Below, piece by piece: positions 51,522-61,554 of a DNA stretch of 64,000 bases; the first letter of the stretch is position 1, and each line of letters begins with the position of its first letter. The stretch is taken from NCBI GenBank assembly GCA_022508805.1, contig JAFLUM010000006.1, forward strand, positions 58,654 to 122,653. Direction: 5' to 3'. Made by a program: the position numbers and the translations under genes. Origin of the DNA: Oscillospiraceae bacterium. GTDB taxonomy: Bacteria; Bacillota; Clostridia; Oscillospirales; Acutalibacteraceae. Below the pieces are notes generated by a model. It was not told where the DNA came from. It saw only the letters and a list, made by a program, of their open reading frames with translations, and did no database searches.

Positions 51522-52646
51522 TTATTTAAAATCCGTTAATGAAGTTATTATTCGGCAGATTTCACTAAGCGCATTGAGCTTTGCTTCGCTGCCTGCGTTT
51601 TTGCCGATGGAAAGAAGCTTTGCTCTGTCGTTTTTAAGTTCCAGAACCGTTTCTGTGAGTTTTTCTCCGCTGAGGTCTTTTTCTTCAATCAGCAATGCTC
51701 CGTCATTTTGAGCAAGTGCCATTGCGTTGTGGAACTGATGATTTTCCGCCACATTGGGTGAGGGAATGAGTATTGACGGCTTTGAGAGCGCCTGAATTTC
51801 GGAAATCGAGCTTGCCCCCGCGCGGCTTATGACAAGGTCGCAGGCGGGAAGGCACACGTCCATATCGTTTATGTATTCACGGATATCCACATTCGTACCT
51901 TCGCCGAACGCGACACCGTTTTCTTTGAGTTTATCGCCGACCCATTTGCCGTACTGACCCGTTGCGTGGATAAAGTGAATTGATTTATCCGTATGAAGAG
52001 AGGTTATAACCTCTGTCATCGCATTATTGATAGCCTCCGCGCCTAAGGAACCGCCCATTGAAAGGACAAGCATTTTGTCACTGCCTACACGGAGCTGTGC
52101 GCGGGCAAAATCGCGGTCTGCTTTAACAATATCACGGCGCACGGGAAGTCCTGTTACAACAGGGGGATTTTTGCATTTCATATATTTTTCCGCCGCACCG
52201 ACTGTGAGCATAACCTTGTCCACGGATTTTGCGAGAGTTTTATTGGCAACTCCCGGGAAGGCGTTTTGCTCGTGTATGGCGGTTTTTATACCCATTTTAA
52301 CGGCGGCTCTGAGCACGGGACCCGTGACGTATCCGCCGAAGCCCACGACTGCATCGGGTGAAAATTCCAAAATGATTTTTTTCGCATCCGATGACGCTTT
52401 AAGCGTGAGATACACAGTTTTAAAGTTCTCGACAATGCCCCTTGGAGAAAGGCTGCGGGAAAAGCCGTTCATTTCAACGGTTTTTATCTCAAAGCCCGCC
52501 TGCGGAACTATGCGCGTTTCCATTCTGCCCTTTGTGCCAACGAAAAGTATTTCACAGTCGGGGTCAAGACTTTTAAGCTCTTGAGCGACAGCGACAGCCG
52601 GATTTATATGACCGCCCGTGCCGCCTGCTACCAACATTATTTTCAT
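51522..52646 (-). CDS. murG: UDP-GlcNAc-lipid I glycosyltransferase MurG
   Basis: 374 residues. GT28 family: N-terminal MLVAGGTGGHINPAVAVAQEL, then the SMGGSLGAEAIN and HATGQYGKW segments; the C-terminal domain has SRAGASSISEIQALSKPSILIPSPNVAENHQ. Makes lipid II at the inner membrane face. It follows ftsW by 6 bp. Confidence 0.97.
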   Translation of the reverse strand: MKIMLVAGGTGGHINPAVAVAQELKSLDPDCEILFVGTKGRMETRIVPQAGFEIKTVEMNGFSRSLSPRGIVENFKTVYLTLKASSDAKKIILEFSPDAVVGFGGYVTGPVLRAAVKMGIKTAIHEQNAFPGVANKTLAKSVDKVMLTVGAAEKYMKCKNPPVVTGLPVRRDIVKADRDFARAQLRVGSDKMLVLSMGGSLGAEAINNAMTEVITSLHTDKSIHFIHATGQYGKWVGDKLKENGVAFGEGTNVDIREYINDMDVCLPACDLVISRAGASSISEIQALSKPSILIPSPNVAENHQFHNAMALAQNDGALLIEEKDLSGEKLTETVLELKNDRAKLLSIGKNAGSEAKLNALSEICRIITSLTDFK

Positions 52647-52652
52647 CGTCCG

Positions 52653-53882
52653 TTACTCCTTTTTGCGAGCTGAGCGTGAAACGGAAAGCAACATTCCCAT
52701 TTCGCACAGCAAAATAAAGACAGAAGTACCTCCTGCCGAGAAAAACGGCAGCGAAATACCCGTATTCGGGATAAAATCACTGACAACCGCTATATTGAGT
52801 GCCACCTGAATACCGATTTGGAAGGATATTCCCATAGCGAGAAGCGCTCCGAAACGGTCCTTTGCACGCATTCCGATGTTTATTCCTCTGTAAACGAGCA
52901 ATGCAAAGATTATTATTATAACAGCCGCGCCCACAAATCCCAGCTCTTCACAGACTATGGAGAAGATAAAGTCGTTCTGCGGCTCGGAAACATACAGATG
53001 CTTTTGCTTTGACTGACCGAGCCCCGTGCCGAGAAGTCCGCCTGAGCCTATGGCGTAAAGTGAGTTGTTTATCTGCCAGCGTCCGCCTGCCTCGGTTGGT
53101 TTATAATCCTTGTCAAGCCACGCAACGATTCTTTCACCTGCATATTTTTCAAGGATAGACGGATTGGTTACAAGCAGTAATGCCACAATAACGATCATGC
53201 CGCCCGCCAAAATAAACCATTTATTTTTGACCTCGCCCAAAAACAGCATCATTATTCCTAAGCCCAACATCAAAATTGTTCCCGAAACATGATTTTCAAG
53301 ATACACAAGTCCCGAAAAAACAATAATGAGAATTCCGTAGCCGATAACAGTCAAAAAGGATTTATAGATGACTATTTTGCCGTTGGTTATTTCACTTATC
53401 TTTTTAAATACTCCCAAATCGCTTGGGATTTTACCCGTCACCTTTTTATAATCCTTCTCAAGCAGATACGCTAAAATCAAAATAAGTCCGATTTTGGCGA
53501 TCTCTGACGGCTGGAAGGTTGTAAAGCCAAGATCTATCCAACGGTGAAATCCCTGTTTATATTCGGGGAGCACCAAAACTAAGCCTAAAAGTCCGAGAGA
53601 AACTACCACGCCGATTATCGCAAAAAGTCTGAAATATTCATACCGAATTCGTGATATGACGTACATTCCCGCAAGTCCCAATAACACGAACATAAGCTGT
53701 TTGCGGAAAATGTTCGTGCTGTCACCGCCTCTGTGATAATAACTGTAAGTATAACTGGCGGAAAACAGCATTATAAGCCCTATTGTCACAATAGTAACGA
53801 GCAGAAGGAAAAACGGTACATCCATACTTCCCCTCGCCAGAAGCATGCTACCCAGACCTTTTTTCTTTTTTGCAGTCGCCAT
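52653..53882 (-). CDS. FtsW/SpoVE-type lipid II polymerase
   Basis: 409 residues, about ten transmembrane segments. SEDS-family motifs are present: GFHRWIDLGFTTFQPSEIAKIGLIL (catalytic Asp region in the extracellular loop), EKDYKKVTGKIPSDLG, then AVVSDFIPNTGISLPFFSAGGTS near the end. Polymerises lipid II with a class B PBP, here the gene at 57797. In dcw clusters this gene is ftsW or spoVE, which sequence cannot separate. Only 32 bp from mraY, where murD normally sits. Confidence 0.94.
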   Translation of the reverse strand: MATAKKKKGLGSMLLARGSMDVPFFLLLVTIVTIGLIMLFSASYTYSYYHRGGDSTNIFRKQLMFVLLGLAGMYVISRIRYEYFRLFAIIGVVVSLGLLGLVLVLPEYKQGFHRWIDLGFTTFQPSEIAKIGLILILAYLLEKDYKKVTGKIPSDLGVFKKISEITNGKIVIYKSFLTVIGYGILIIVFSGLVYLENHVSGTILMLGLGIMMLFLGEVKNKWFILAGGMIVIVALLLVTNPSILEKYAGERIVAWLDKDYKPTEAGGRWQINNSLYAIGSGGLLGTGLGQSKQKHLYVSEPQNDFIFSIVCEELGFVGAAVIIIIFALLVYRGINIGMRAKDRFGALLAMGISFQIGIQVALNIAVVSDFIPNTGISLPFFSAGGTSVFILLCEMGMLLSVSRSARKKE

Positions 53883-53914
53883 TTTCTCACCCGCCTTAAA
53901 AAACTAAATTGGAA

Positions 53915-54943
53915 TTATCTGTAAGTTCCGTACCAAAGCACCGCAAGACCTATCGCACATCCGAGAATGTTGATAAGAGAAAACACGGTAACTATTTTTC
54001 TCTCTTTCCATCCGCACATCTCAAAATGATGGTGAATGGGAGCCATTTTAAATATTCTTTTTCCGTGTGTAGCTTTGAAATATCCGATCTGAAGCACGTC
54101 GGACATCGCCTCTATAACATAAATTATACCGAAAAGCACAAGGATAAGCGGGCAATCAATGGCGTAGGCAAGAGCTGCCACCATACCGCCCAAAAACATT
54201 GACCCGGTGTCGCCCATTATTACCTTTGAGGGGTAATAATTCCAAATGAGATAGCCGAGGCATCCGCCTGCAAGAGCCGCCGCCAAAATGCTTATACCGA
54301 AAAATCTGTTCATAAGCGCCGCTATCACGAATGCAATGGCGGTGACAGAGGTAACGCTTGCGCAAAGTCCGTCGATGCCGTCAGTAAAGTTTACAGCGTT
54401 GACCGTGCCGTATATTACACAAATGCCGAATATCCAGAAGAACCATTTAAGGTCGACGGCGCCCACAAAGGGTATTTTCATAAAGGTGCAGCCGTTAAAA
54501 TAGAGAGCGGCAAGGTAACCTATCATTATCAAAAGCTGAGCTACGGTTTTTTGCATTACCGTAAGACCCAAGTTGCGTTTTTTTACTACCTTGATATAAT
54601 CATCCGCAAATCCGACAAGTCCAAAGCCGAGAGCCATAATTACGCCGCCCACGAGTTTCACTTTAAGCTGATTCGGAATGATATGCTCACTCGAGAAAAG
54701 CTCACCGCCCAAAAGATGATCGGTCAGAAGCACACATACGACTGATACAACTGTGCTTATGATAAACATAAGACCGCCCATTATGGGTGTGCCCTGCTTT
54801 GATTTATGCCATATAGGACCGATGTCCAATATAGTTTGCCCGAATTTGAGCTTTCTAAGCCACGGAATAAGCGCAAATCCCAATAAAAAGGCTATCACAA
54901 AGCTTAAAACCGCTGCCGCTCCCAGTGCTGCATATACATTCAT
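53915..54943 (-). CDS. mraY: Phospho-MurNAc-pentapeptide transferase MraY
   Basis: 342 residues, ten transmembrane segments. Catalytic acidic residues lie in GFADDYIKVVKKRNLGL, NFTDGIDGLCA and GDTGSMFLGG; MAPIHHHFEMCGWKE is the HIII motif. Transfers phospho-MurNAc-pentapeptide to undecaprenyl phosphate, making lipid I. Target of nucleoside antibiotics. Confidence 0.97.
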   Translation of the reverse strand: MNVYAALGAAAVLSFVIAFLLGFALIPWLRKLKFGQTILDIGPIWHKSKQGTPIMGGLMFIISTVVSVVCVLLTDHLLGGELFSSEHIIPNQLKVKLVGGVIMALGFGLVGFADDYIKVVKKRNLGLTVMQKTVAQLLIMIGYLAALYFNGCTFMKIPFVGAVDLKWFFWIFGICVIYGTVNAVNFTDGIDGLCASVTSVTAIAFVIAALMNRFFGISILAAALAGGCLGYLIWNYYPSKVIMGDTGSMFLGGMVAALAYAIDCPLILVLFGIIYVIEAMSDVLQIGYFKATHGKRIFKMAPIHHHFEMCGWKERKIVTVFSLINILGCAIGLAVLWYGTYR

Positions 54944-54986
54944 TGTTTTTCCTCCTCTAAGGACTTAGGGTTGAGAAAGCCTACCC

Positions 54987-56345
54987 CTATACGTCCCATT
55001 CGGCATAAATTTTGCCGAAAACATTTTCAAGCTGCATACCGCGGCTCGCTTTAAAGAGCACGGTATCGCCGCTTTTTAATTCCTGTATTAGAGCGTATGC
55101 TAATTTTTCACTGTCGGTGAATTCAAAAACGCGTTCAAGACCCGATTTTTTCGCGCTGTCCGCCATATATTTTGAATTTTCACCGAAAGTATAAAGCATA
55201 TCGATTCGGCACTGTGCCGCATACTCGCCCACCGCTCTGTGAGCCGTCTCGCTGTAGCTGCCCAGCTCCAGCATATCGCCGAGGACGGCGATTTTTCTGC
55301 CCTTTGCCACTTTGCAAAGGGAGTTAAGTCCTGCACGCTGTGAATCGGGGCTTGCGTTGTAGCAATCCTCAATAAAGGTTATATTATTGACCTCTTTTAT
55401 TCTTTGGCGCATTCCCGACGGAGTGTATCCTGCCAGTCCTGCAGCGGCTTCCTCGGGTGAAACGCCGTATTCAGTGCCGACTGCAAAAGCCGCAAGTGCA
55501 TCGTATACGTTATGAATTCCCACAGTGGGGATAACGATTTTTTGCCGTATATTGCCGCGAACGGCAGTAAACTCGGTAGTTAAGCCATTTTCGGTAATAT
55601 TCTCTGCAAAAACATCACAGTTCTTATTATCAATTCCGAAAAATACAATTTTAAAATCTTCATTTTTTACTGTTGAGAGCTTATCGTTATCGCCATTTAG
55701 GAATAGCGGTGCTCCCTTTTTAAGTCCGTTGGTTATTTCCAGCTTGGCTTTTAATATTCCGTCACGGGAGCCGAGATTTTCAATATGCGAAACGCCTACG
55801 TTGGTGATTATTGCACAATCGGGTTTTGCTGAGAGCGATAGAGCGGATATTTCCCCCGCGGCGCTCATACCCATTTCTATTACCGCACATTCGAAGGTAC
55901 CGTCAAGTCGGAAAATCGTTTTAGGCATTCCTATTTCATTATTAAGATTGCCCTCCGTTTTGAGCGTTTTATATCTTCTGCCCATAACGCAGGCGGTCAT
56001 TTCCTTGGTGGTGGTTTTGCCCACACTGCCCGTAAGTCCGATGACCTTTAAATTTGGGAATGTACTTCTGTAATAAGACGCCAAATCTAAAAACGCTTGT
56101 TTTGTATCGTCTACGTAGAGTACGGGGGCATCACAATCGACCTTTTTATGGCACACAAGCGCTCCGACACCTTTTTTTGCCACATCGTGCGCAAAATCGT
56201 GACCGTCAAACCGCTCGCCTTTTATGGCAAAAAACAGTGTGTTTTCGTCCACATCGCGGCTATCAATAGAAATGCGGGTAATGATTTTATCGCAGCACGT
56301 GGTCGTATTTAACGCGTATGCAATTTTTTTAAGCGAAAGCTCCAT
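54987..56345 (-). CDS. murF: UDP-MurNAc-tripeptide D-Ala-D-Ala ligase MurF
   Basis: 452 residues. Mur ligase fold: ATP loop GLTGSVGKTTTKEMTA, central domain with EMGMSAAGEISALS, C-terminal Rossmann domain with YNASPDSQRAGL and LGDMLELGSYSE. Adds D-Ala-D-Ala to the UDP-MurNAc tripeptide. Follows murE by 9 bp. Confidence 0.97.
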   Translation of the reverse strand: MELSLKKIAYALNTTTCCDKIITRISIDSRDVDENTLFFAIKGERFDGHDFAHDVAKKGVGALVCHKKVDCDAPVLYVDDTKQAFLDLASYYRSTFPNLKVIGLTGSVGKTTTKEMTACVMGRRYKTLKTEGNLNNEIGMPKTIFRLDGTFECAVIEMGMSAAGEISALSLSAKPDCAIITNVGVSHIENLGSRDGILKAKLEITNGLKKGAPLFLNGDNDKLSTVKNEDFKIVFFGIDNKNCDVFAENITENGLTTEFTAVRGNIRQKIVIPTVGIHNVYDALAAFAVGTEYGVSPEEAAAGLAGYTPSGMRQRIKEVNNITFIEDCYNASPDSQRAGLNSLCKVAKGRKIAVLGDMLELGSYSETAHRAVGEYAAQCRIDMLYTFGENSKYMADSAKKSGLERVFEFTDSEKLAYALIQELKSGDTVLFKASRGMQLENVFGKIYAEWDV

Positions 56346-56354
56346 AAAGACCGC

Positions 56355-57782
56355 CTACTTAACAAATTCCTTTATAATTTCACGCTCGTCAAAGGGGCGT
56401 TTTTCGTGCCCGATTATCTGATACGTTTCGTGTCCTTTGCCCGCAAGCAGTACAAGATCGCCTGCCCGCGCTTTTTTTAATGCAAAGCCTATTGCCTCGC
56501 GGCGGTTTTCAATGACCGCCAATTTGGCCTTTGATTTATTTATTCCCGAAAGAATGTCGTTGATTATGAGTATAGGGTTTTCCGTACGCGGATTATCGCT
56601 GGTGATTATCGCAATATCGGAAAATTTACCCGCTATCTCGCCCATTGTGCTGCGCTTTGTTCTGTCGCGGTCCCCTCCGCAGCCGAACACGGTTATAATT
56701 CGTCCCGTTGTCAGTTCACGCACACAGTTAAGTATATTTTGTAATCCGTCGGGCGTGTGGGCATAATCGATAACCACCGTGAAATCGCGGGGTACCTCTA
56801 CAATCTCTGCCCTGCCCTTTACGGGTTTAATATTTTTAAATGCGTTCGATATATCGTCAAGCTCAAAGCCCAGCTTTAAGCACACCGCCGCCGCACAAAG
56901 TGAATTGTAAACGGTGAAACGTCCGAGAAGTTTAAGGGACATACGGCTTATGCAGTCTATACCGACGAATTCATATTTAACTCCCCATGTGCCGCATTCG
57001 GCGTTTTTCGCCGTGTAATCCGCGCTGTCAAGCTTTGCGGAACAGGTTATGAGCGGACATTTTATTCTATCCAGCACAGAAGCGCTATTTTCATCGTCCA
57101 TATTGACTATCGCCGTATCGGAAATATCAAAAAGTGACAGCTTGGCGTTTATGTATTCCTCCATACTGCCGTGATAATCAAGGTGATCGGGGGTTATATT
57201 CGTAAGCACTGCCGCCGCAAAATGCAGACCGTAGACTCTCTCTTGACTGAGTGCCTGTGAGGAAACCTCCATCACACAGTATTTGCATCCGCTGTCAACC
57301 ATTTCGCGAAACAGCCGCTGAAGCTCCATCGGCTCGGGAGTTGTAAGCACGGACGTTTTTCCGCCTTCACCCGTATCGTTTTCCACAGTGCCGATCAGTC
57401 CGCATTTAACAGACATACTCAGAAGTGCACTTTTTATAAAGTAAGCTGTTGAGGTTTTGCCGTTCGTTCCCGTTATGCCGATAAGCTGAAGTTTTTCGGC
57501 AGGTCTGCCGTAAAAATTAGCGGCTATCAGCGAATAAGCCTTTCGCGTATTCTCCACCACAATTTGACGGGAGAGCTTTAAGTCTCGCTCGGTTACCACT
57601 GCGGCGGCACCCTTCTCCAGTGCTTTTGCCGCCATACCGTGTCCGTCAAAGCGGTCTCCGTCAATACATATAAACAATGCGTTATTTAAATTATCCTCAA
57701 ATTTATCCGTTACTCTTTCAATTTCCACATCTTCAAACGCACAGAGCGTTTCGACCTCTCGTAGAAGTGCAGAAAGTTTCAT
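56355..57782 (-). CDS. murE: UDP-MurNAc-L-Ala-D-Glu:meso-DAP ligase MurE
   Basis: 475 residues. ATP loop GITGTNGKTSTAYFI, carbamylated-Lys domain, and the substrate motif TSDNPRTENP. The DNPR tetrapeptide is the hallmark of meso-diaminopimelate-adding enzymes, so stem peptides are of the mDAP type. Located directly after the division PBP gene. Confidence 0.96.
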   Translation of the reverse strand: MKLSALLREVETLCAFEDVEIERVTDKFEDNLNNALFICIDGDRFDGHGMAAKALEKGAAAVVTERDLKLSRQIVVENTRKAYSLIAANFYGRPAEKLQLIGITGTNGKTSTAYFIKSALLSMSVKCGLIGTVENDTGEGGKTSVLTTPEPMELQRLFREMVDSGCKYCVMEVSSQALSQERVYGLHFAAAVLTNITPDHLDYHGSMEEYINAKLSLFDISDTAIVNMDDENSASVLDRIKCPLITCSAKLDSADYTAKNAECGTWGVKYEFVGIDCISRMSLKLLGRFTVYNSLCAAAVCLKLGFELDDISNAFKNIKPVKGRAEIVEVPRDFTVVIDYAHTPDGLQNILNCVRELTTGRIITVFGCGGDRDRTKRSTMGEIAGKFSDIAIITSDNPRTENPILIINDILSGINKSKAKLAVIENRREAIGFALKKARAGDLVLLAGKGHETYQIIGHEKRPFDEREIIKEFVK

Positions 57783-57796
57783 TAAATTTTACCTCA

Positions 57797-60013
57797 CTAA
57801 TCGGATACGTTGACATCCGATTTAAAATACACCGTTATAATAGTACCCTGTTCGGCGGGAGTTCCCTCTTGAATGCTTTGATTGTATGAATGCACCTCTC
57901 CGCCGCTTTGCGTGGTACCCGATATTTTTATATTAAAGCCTGCGTTCACCGCTGCACGGTTTGCCTCAGACATTGTCAGCCCTATAAGCTTGGGAACGGT
58001 TGCGGTCTGCCTTGCGGCATTCTCCTCAGTATACACAACTATTATTCCGCCCTTGGGCATTGGCTGATTTGCCGACGGCATTTGCGAGATGACAGTTTCG
58101 CCGCCGCCTACAACCTTGACGGTAAAGCCGCTTGCCTTTGATTTGACAGTGCTTGAGTCTTCTCCAATAAGGTTCGGCGCAGTCACTGTGGTGCTTGCCA
58201 TCTCTTCATCGCTGTACTGCGGGTCAACATTTAAATATGCCAATATATTCTCAAAAATTCTTCCCGCTATGGGAGCTGCCACGGCACCGCCCGTTGTAAC
58301 GCCTTGCGGCTCGTCGACGGCTATAAGGACTGCTATACGCGGATCGTTTGACGGCGCAAAACCTGCAAAGGATGCTATATCTTGACCCTTGACCGTAAGC
58401 TTTTCACTCGTCCCTGTTTTGCCTGAGATATGATATCCGGCAACATAAGCATTTTTAGCCGTACCCGAAATAACGACCTCTTCCATATAACCGGCTACAA
58501 GGGAGGCGGTTTTTTCGGAAATTACCTGTCTTCTGACTATGGGTTTTGTTTCGGAAACGATATTGCCGTTTTCGTCAAGCACCTTTGCGACTATGTACGG
58601 GGTCATCAGCTTTCCGCCGTTGCCGATGGATGCCACAGCAGTGATCATCTGTATGGGCGTTGCCTGGAAGGTCTGACCGAATGATGCGGAGGAAAGCTCC
58701 GCGATACCTAAATGATCCACATCATAATACGTTCTGCCTGCAACGGGCGCCGCCTCAGACGGAAGATCTATGCCTGTTTTCTCAGTAAATCCGAAGGCTT
58801 CAAAATATTTGAAGAACGTTTCCTTGCCCATACGCTGACCCATGGTTATAAAGAACGTGTTGCAGGAATTAGGAAGTGCCTGCGCTACGGTTTGCGTGCC
58901 GTGGGCGGTATTGTGGAAGCAGTGCTGGAAGTAGTTTGCGACCTGAATCTGACCTGTGCATGTATACTGGGTTTGAGGCGTCATTACGCCCTCCTCAAGT
59001 GCAGCAGCGGCGACAAAAACCTTGAAAACGGAGCCCGGCTCATACGAGTCGCTTACCGTTCTGTTTCGCCACTGGGCAAACTGAGCTTCCTGCTTGACAC
59101 TGCTTTTTTCAGTTTCGTCCTCTATTTTTTCAAGCTCCTCCAAAACTTTGTTGGAGGAAATGGTGTACGGACTGTTTAAATCGTAATCGGGCTTTGTGGA
59201 CATTCCGAGGATCGCGCCGGTTTTAACGTCCATTACTATTCCGTAAGCATATTTTGCATCGGTTTCCTCGATAGCCTGAGCAAGCTGCTGCTCAAGATAA
59301 TACTGAATTACCTCGTTGACGGTCAGCACAAGGCTGTAACCCTGCCGGGCATCAAATGTAGTCTCATAATCATTCGGCATTGCGCCTGCAAGAGCATTCT
59401 TAGCGGTGATTATTCTTCCCGCTTGACCTGTAAGCTCTGTATTATATTTAAGCTCCAATCCGGCACGGCCTGTATCCTCAGAGCCTGTAAAGCCCACGAC
59501 CGTGGAGGCAAAGCTGCCCAGCGGATAATAGCGCTTGGTGTCGGGATCTATTCCGACTATCGTGCTGAGCTTTTGATCCTTATGCCCTGAAATAAACTCC
59601 GACAGCTTTTCTTTTTGGGCGTTGTCGATTTGCCCGATTATTTTTTCATATCCGCTTTCTTTTCTGTCCACCTTTTTCTCAACCGTTTCACGGTCAAGCC
59701 CAAACATTTCGGTAAAACAGTCTATAAGCAGTGTTTTTTGCTCATCGGTTGTGATCTTGGAAGGGTTTATATAAACGAGCCACGCGGATGCGCTTTGGGC
59801 AATGACCTTCATATTGGAATCGTAAATCGTTCCTCTGTGAGCATTTATCACGGTGTCGCTTAACTGATTACGCTCCGCTTTAAGTCTGTATTCCTCACCG
59901 TGTATTATTTGGATCCAAAAAAGATTGCCGATGAGCAGGAGCAGAAAAACGCAAAAACCTGCGAACGCAATATGCGAACGCAGTGACATTCTTTTTGTCG
60001 GTCTTTTGTTCAT
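57797..60013 (-). CDS. Class B PBP with PASTA domains (FtsI/SpoVD type)
   Basis: About 738 residues. One N-terminal transmembrane helix, dimerisation domain, and transpeptidase: SYEPGSVFKVF (SxxK), SCN in LPNSCNTFF and GKTGTSEK (KTG). Two PASTA domains at the C-terminus (about 595-735, with VTAPNLIGEDSSTVKSKASGF and VPKLIGLTMSEANRAAVNAGF). Crosslinks septal or spore-cortex wall with the SEDS protein at 52653. PASTA-bearing members in this slot are FtsI/PBP2x or SpoVD. ATG at 60013 is used; the longer frame to 60070 lacks a ribosome-binding site. Confidence 0.95.
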   Translation of the reverse strand: MNKRPTKRMSLRSHIAFAGFCVFLLLLIGNLFWIQIIHGEEYRLKAERNQLSDTVINAHRGTIYDSNMKVIAQSASAWLVYINPSKITTDEQKTLLIDCFTEMFGLDRETVEKKVDRKESGYEKIIGQIDNAQKEKLSEFISGHKDQKLSTIVGIDPDTKRYYPLGSFASTVVGFTGSEDTGRAGLELKYNTELTGQAGRIITAKNALAGAMPNDYETTFDARQGYSLVLTVNEVIQYYLEQQLAQAIEETDAKYAYGIVMDVKTGAILGMSTKPDYDLNSPYTISSNKVLEELEKIEDETEKSSVKQEAQFAQWRNRTVSDSYEPGSVFKVFVAAAALEEGVMTPQTQYTCTGQIQVANYFQHCFHNTAHGTQTVAQALPNSCNTFFITMGQRMGKETFFKYFEAFGFTEKTGIDLPSEAAPVAGRTYYDVDHLGIAELSSASFGQTFQATPIQMITAVASIGNGGKLMTPYIVAKVLDENGNIVSETKPIVRRQVISEKTASLVAGYMEEVVISGTAKNAYVAGYHISGKTGTSEKLTVKGQDIASFAGFAPSNDPRIAVLIAVDEPQGVTTGGAVAAPIAGRIFENILAYLNVDPQYSDEEMASTTVTAPNLIGEDSSTVKSKASGFTVKVVGGGETVISQMPSANQPMPKGGIIVVYTEENAARQTATVPKLIGLTMSEANRAAVNAGFNIKISGTTQSGGEVHSYNQSIQEGTPAEQGTIITVYFKSDVNVSD

Positions 60014-60097
60014 TTTTCTCCTTCTCTCTGTAAAATACGAGATAAAACAACGAGAGTCAAGAAATCTCAACTCTCCTTGCTTTCATTTAACAATATA

Positions 60098-60607
60098 TTA
60101 CTCGCCGCTGTCATTTATTACAGCAGATGCATCTGTTTTCTTACCGTCCGCAACAACAACGGAATCACCGTCGGAACGGTCGACATAGACCACCTGATAA
60201 TCCTGTATCTTCACCATGCCGAGTACATTCGCGGCGTAATCCTCTACCTTGTCAATAGACACTACCGAATTCAACTCGTTCGTAAGCTTTATAGCATCAT
60301 CGTTTAAAAGCTTTATCTCGTTTTCAACGGCGCTGATATCACGGTTTATCTCGTCAAGCTGAACGCGGCTGTAAATCGCAAAAGCAAAAACAGCAAACAG
60401 TGCCAGTGCTATAACGGTTATTTTGAACAGCTTTACAGCATCGGCACGTGACTGTGCGCGAAGCTGTGATGCGGATTTTTTAGGTTTTTCCACGAGCCTT
60501 ATTTGAGGCCTGTTTTGTGACTGAGGCTCGTATTTCGGCGCTGTGCTCGTTTTAGATGCTGTTTTCGGCTCAAAGCGCTCAAAATTATATGCGTTATACT
60601 GTGCCAT
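60098..60607 (-). CDS. ftsL: FtsL-like division protein
   Basis: 169 residues. Long basic cytoplasmic N-terminus, one transmembrane segment (about 84-102, FKITVIALALFAVFAFAI), then a leucine-zipper-like coiled coil (LDEINRDISAVENEIKLLNDD) and a DYAANVLGMVKIQDYQVVYVD tail. This architecture and the position between rsmH and the class B PBP match FtsL, which links FtsQ and FtsB. Confidence 0.85.
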   Translation of the reverse strand: MAQYNAYNFERFEPKTASKTSTAPKYEPQSQNRPQIRLVEKPKKSASQLRAQSRADAVKLFKITVIALALFAVFAFAIYSRVQLDEINRDISAVENEIKLLNDDAIKLTNELNSVVSIDKVEDYAANVLGMVKIQDYQVVYVDRSDGDSVVVADGKKTDASAVINDSGE

Positions 60608-60628
60608 TATCTTCCCTTCCTTTTAAAC

Positions 60629-61543
60629 TCACTTTATTTTTTCGATCGTGCGCAGTCTTGCACTGCGGCTTCGGTTATTGCTGTCAAGCTCTGACTGTGC
60701 GGCGGATATTCCCCTGTTTATCAGTCTGCCGCGCGGAGTTTTTCCGCAAACACAAACGGGAAAATCCTTCGGGCAGGTACATCCCGATGCAAATTCGCGG
60801 AATTTTTCTTTGACCGTTCTGTCCTCCAGGGAATGAAACGTTATTATCGAAAGTCTTCCGCCGGGTCTAAGGCAGTCAAACATATCGGACACGGCTTCAC
60901 TGAGTGTTGAAAGCTCGTCGTTGACCTCAATGCGTATTGCCTGAAAGGTTTTTCTTGCTGGGTGAGAGTCCCGTCTGTATTTTGCCGGTACGGAGTTTTT
61001 TACTATCTCGGCAAGCTCAAGAGTGGTCTCTACCGCCTTTTTTTCTCTTGATCTAACGATATTTTTCGCTATATTTCCTGCAAATCGCTCTTCTCCGTAA
61101 CGACTGATGACAGTGAAAAGCTCTTTTTCGGAATATCCGTTCACCACATCAAAGGCACTTTTCCCCGATTTGCTCATTCGCATATCAAGCGGAGCATCCT
61201 TGTGGAAAGAAAATCCCCTTTCGGGGTTGTCCAGCTGAAAAGAGCTGACGCCGAGATCTGCCAAAATACCGTCCGCTTTTTCTTCGCCCAATATCTTTTT
61301 TATATTGCTAAAATTATCGTTGACGATTTTTACGTTTGAGTTTTTACCTACACGCTCGGTTATTACCTCAATAGCGTCGGGATCGCGGTCAATCGCTATA
61401 AGTCTGCCGACATTCAGCCTTTCAAGTATTGCCCTTGAATGTCCCGCTCCGCCGCAGGTACAGTCCACGTAAAGACCGTCGGGTTTTATAGCTAACGAAT
61501 CTATGGTTTCATTAAACAGTACGGATATATGTGAAAATTCCAT
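60629..61543 (-). CDS. rsmH: 16S rRNA (cytosine-1402-N4)-methyltransferase RsmH
   Basis: About 304 residues. Starts MEFSHISVLFNETIDSL; motif I VDCTCGGAGHSRAIL; LGVSSFQLDNPERGFSF; TFQAIRIEVNDEL; ITFHSLEDRTVKEKF. Modifies the P-site region of 16S rRNA. Directly after mraZ. ATG 61543 preferred over 61552. Confidence 0.97.
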   Translation of the reverse strand: MEFSHISVLFNETIDSLAIKPDGLYVDCTCGGAGHSRAILERLNVGRLIAIDRDPDAIEVITERVGKNSNVKIVNDNFSNIKKILGEEKADGILADLGVSSFQLDNPERGFSFHKDAPLDMRMSKSGKSAFDVVNGYSEKELFTVISRYGEERFAGNIAKNIVRSREKKAVETTLELAEIVKNSVPAKYRRDSHPARKTFQAIRIEVNDELSTLSEAVSDMFDCLRPGGRLSIITFHSLEDRTVKEKFREFASGCTCPKDFPVCVCGKTPRGRLINRGISAAQSELDSNNRSRSARLRTIEKIK

Positions 61544-61554
61544 AAACTTCACCG

